52,563 nucleotides of DNA, from assembly GCA_913776885.1 (NCBI GenBank), contig CAJYQC010000370.1, positions 1 through 52,563 on the forward strand, read 5' to 3'. A program made the position numbers and the translations under genes. This document shows positions 52,497 through 52,563 of this stretch, piece after piece. Origin of the DNA: an uncultured Variovorax sp. (GTDB taxonomy: Bacteria > Pseudomonadota > Gammaproteobacteria > Burkholderiales > Burkholderiaceae_C). Positions within the stretch are counted from its first letter, which is position 1; each line of letters begins with the position of its first letter. The notes below the pieces were generated by a model. It saw nothing but the letters and a program-made list of their open reading frames with translations. It did no database searches and had not been told where the DNA came from.

Positions 52497-52563
52497 GTCA
52501 GTTTCTTTCCTGTCTTTCTCCCTCCCCCAGCGGGGGAGGGAGAAAGACAGGAAAGAAACTGAC
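52497..52563. repeat. Perfect 32-bp-arm palindrome ending at the last base
   Basis: Bases 52497-52528 and 52532-52563 are exact reverse complements around AGC. The inner CCCTCCCCC-AGC-GGGGGAGGG core could be a natural hairpin upstream of livH. The outer 20 or so bases on the right simply repeat the livH ribosome-binding region in reverse, up to the very last base. The right arm may be an assembly fold-back. Confidence 0.9.

Overview
This high-GC window looks like a chromosomal segment of a Comamonadaceae betaproteobacterium, most likely Variovorax or a close relative. The reasons are the betaproteobacterial type of the ribosomal proteins, the orphan Bug/TctC binding proteins, the CoA-dependent aromatic catabolism genes and the many structured intergenic repeats. 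This is a judgement from protein character, not a database match.

Region 1 (1-11160) is the core. A truncated proC overlaps a phytase-esterase-like lipoprotein gene, both on the minus strand. Then comes the spc/alpha ribosomal cluster on the plus strand: rplN-rplX-rplE-rpsN-rpsH-rplF-rplR-rpsE-rpmD-rplO-secY-rpmJ-rpsM-rpsK, a strong terminator, rpsD, another terminator-like hairpin, rpoA and rplQ. An initiator tRNA-fMet with its own -10 box and terminator closes the cluster. infA is absent from its usual place, and rplN begins behind its own promoter rather than after rpsQ.

Region 2 (11278-18257) is a tight minus-strand operon with all junctions overlapping or a few bases apart. It encodes a fused flavin monooxygenase/Old-Yellow-like reductase, MarR, enoyl-CoA hydratase, acyl-CoA dehydrogenase, aryl-CoA ligase and a RidA-family protein. 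It fits aerobic CoA-dependent degradation of 2-aminobenzoate (anthranilate) or a related aromatic acid. The promoter overlaps an inverted repeat and appears to give a leaderless mRNA. The RidA protein lacks the usual catalytic arginine and is a candidate for the deamination step.

Region 3 (18353-29650) holds cfa, a DUF1840 gene, an orphan Bug binding protein, a divergent LysR/SDR pair around a perfect palindrome, a TPP-dependent dehydrogenase E1 alpha/beta pair with MarR, and a periplasmic aldehyde oxidoreductase operon (paoABC).

Region 4 (29651-41628) holds an orphan NarL-type response regulator, a phospholipase-D/cardiolipin-synthase-like protein, a small hydrolase, a DUF2383 protein, a xylose-type ABC operon with a ROK regulator (xylFHGR) behind a XylR-like operator, an AcoR-like regulator without an AAA+ domain, and a PQQ quinohemoprotein alcohol dehydrogenase interrupted by one in-frame amber codon.

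Region 5 (41692-52563) holds a second orphan Bug protein, a succinate-semialdehyde dehydrogenase, a PfpI-type protein, an unknown membrane protein, and a minus-strand branched-chain-amino-acid-type ABC transporter (livH, livM, binding protein, livF) followed by a PaaK-like CoA ligase.

The most novel signal is a family of five structured repeats of about 88 bp. Each lies just after a stop codon, in one orientation relative to the preceding gene (the second tandem copy lies behind the first). Their long hairpin is supported by compensatory base changes between copies. Three other large inverted repeats lie near the right end; one is a perfect palindrome that ends exactly at the last base of the window and may mark a contig-end artefact.
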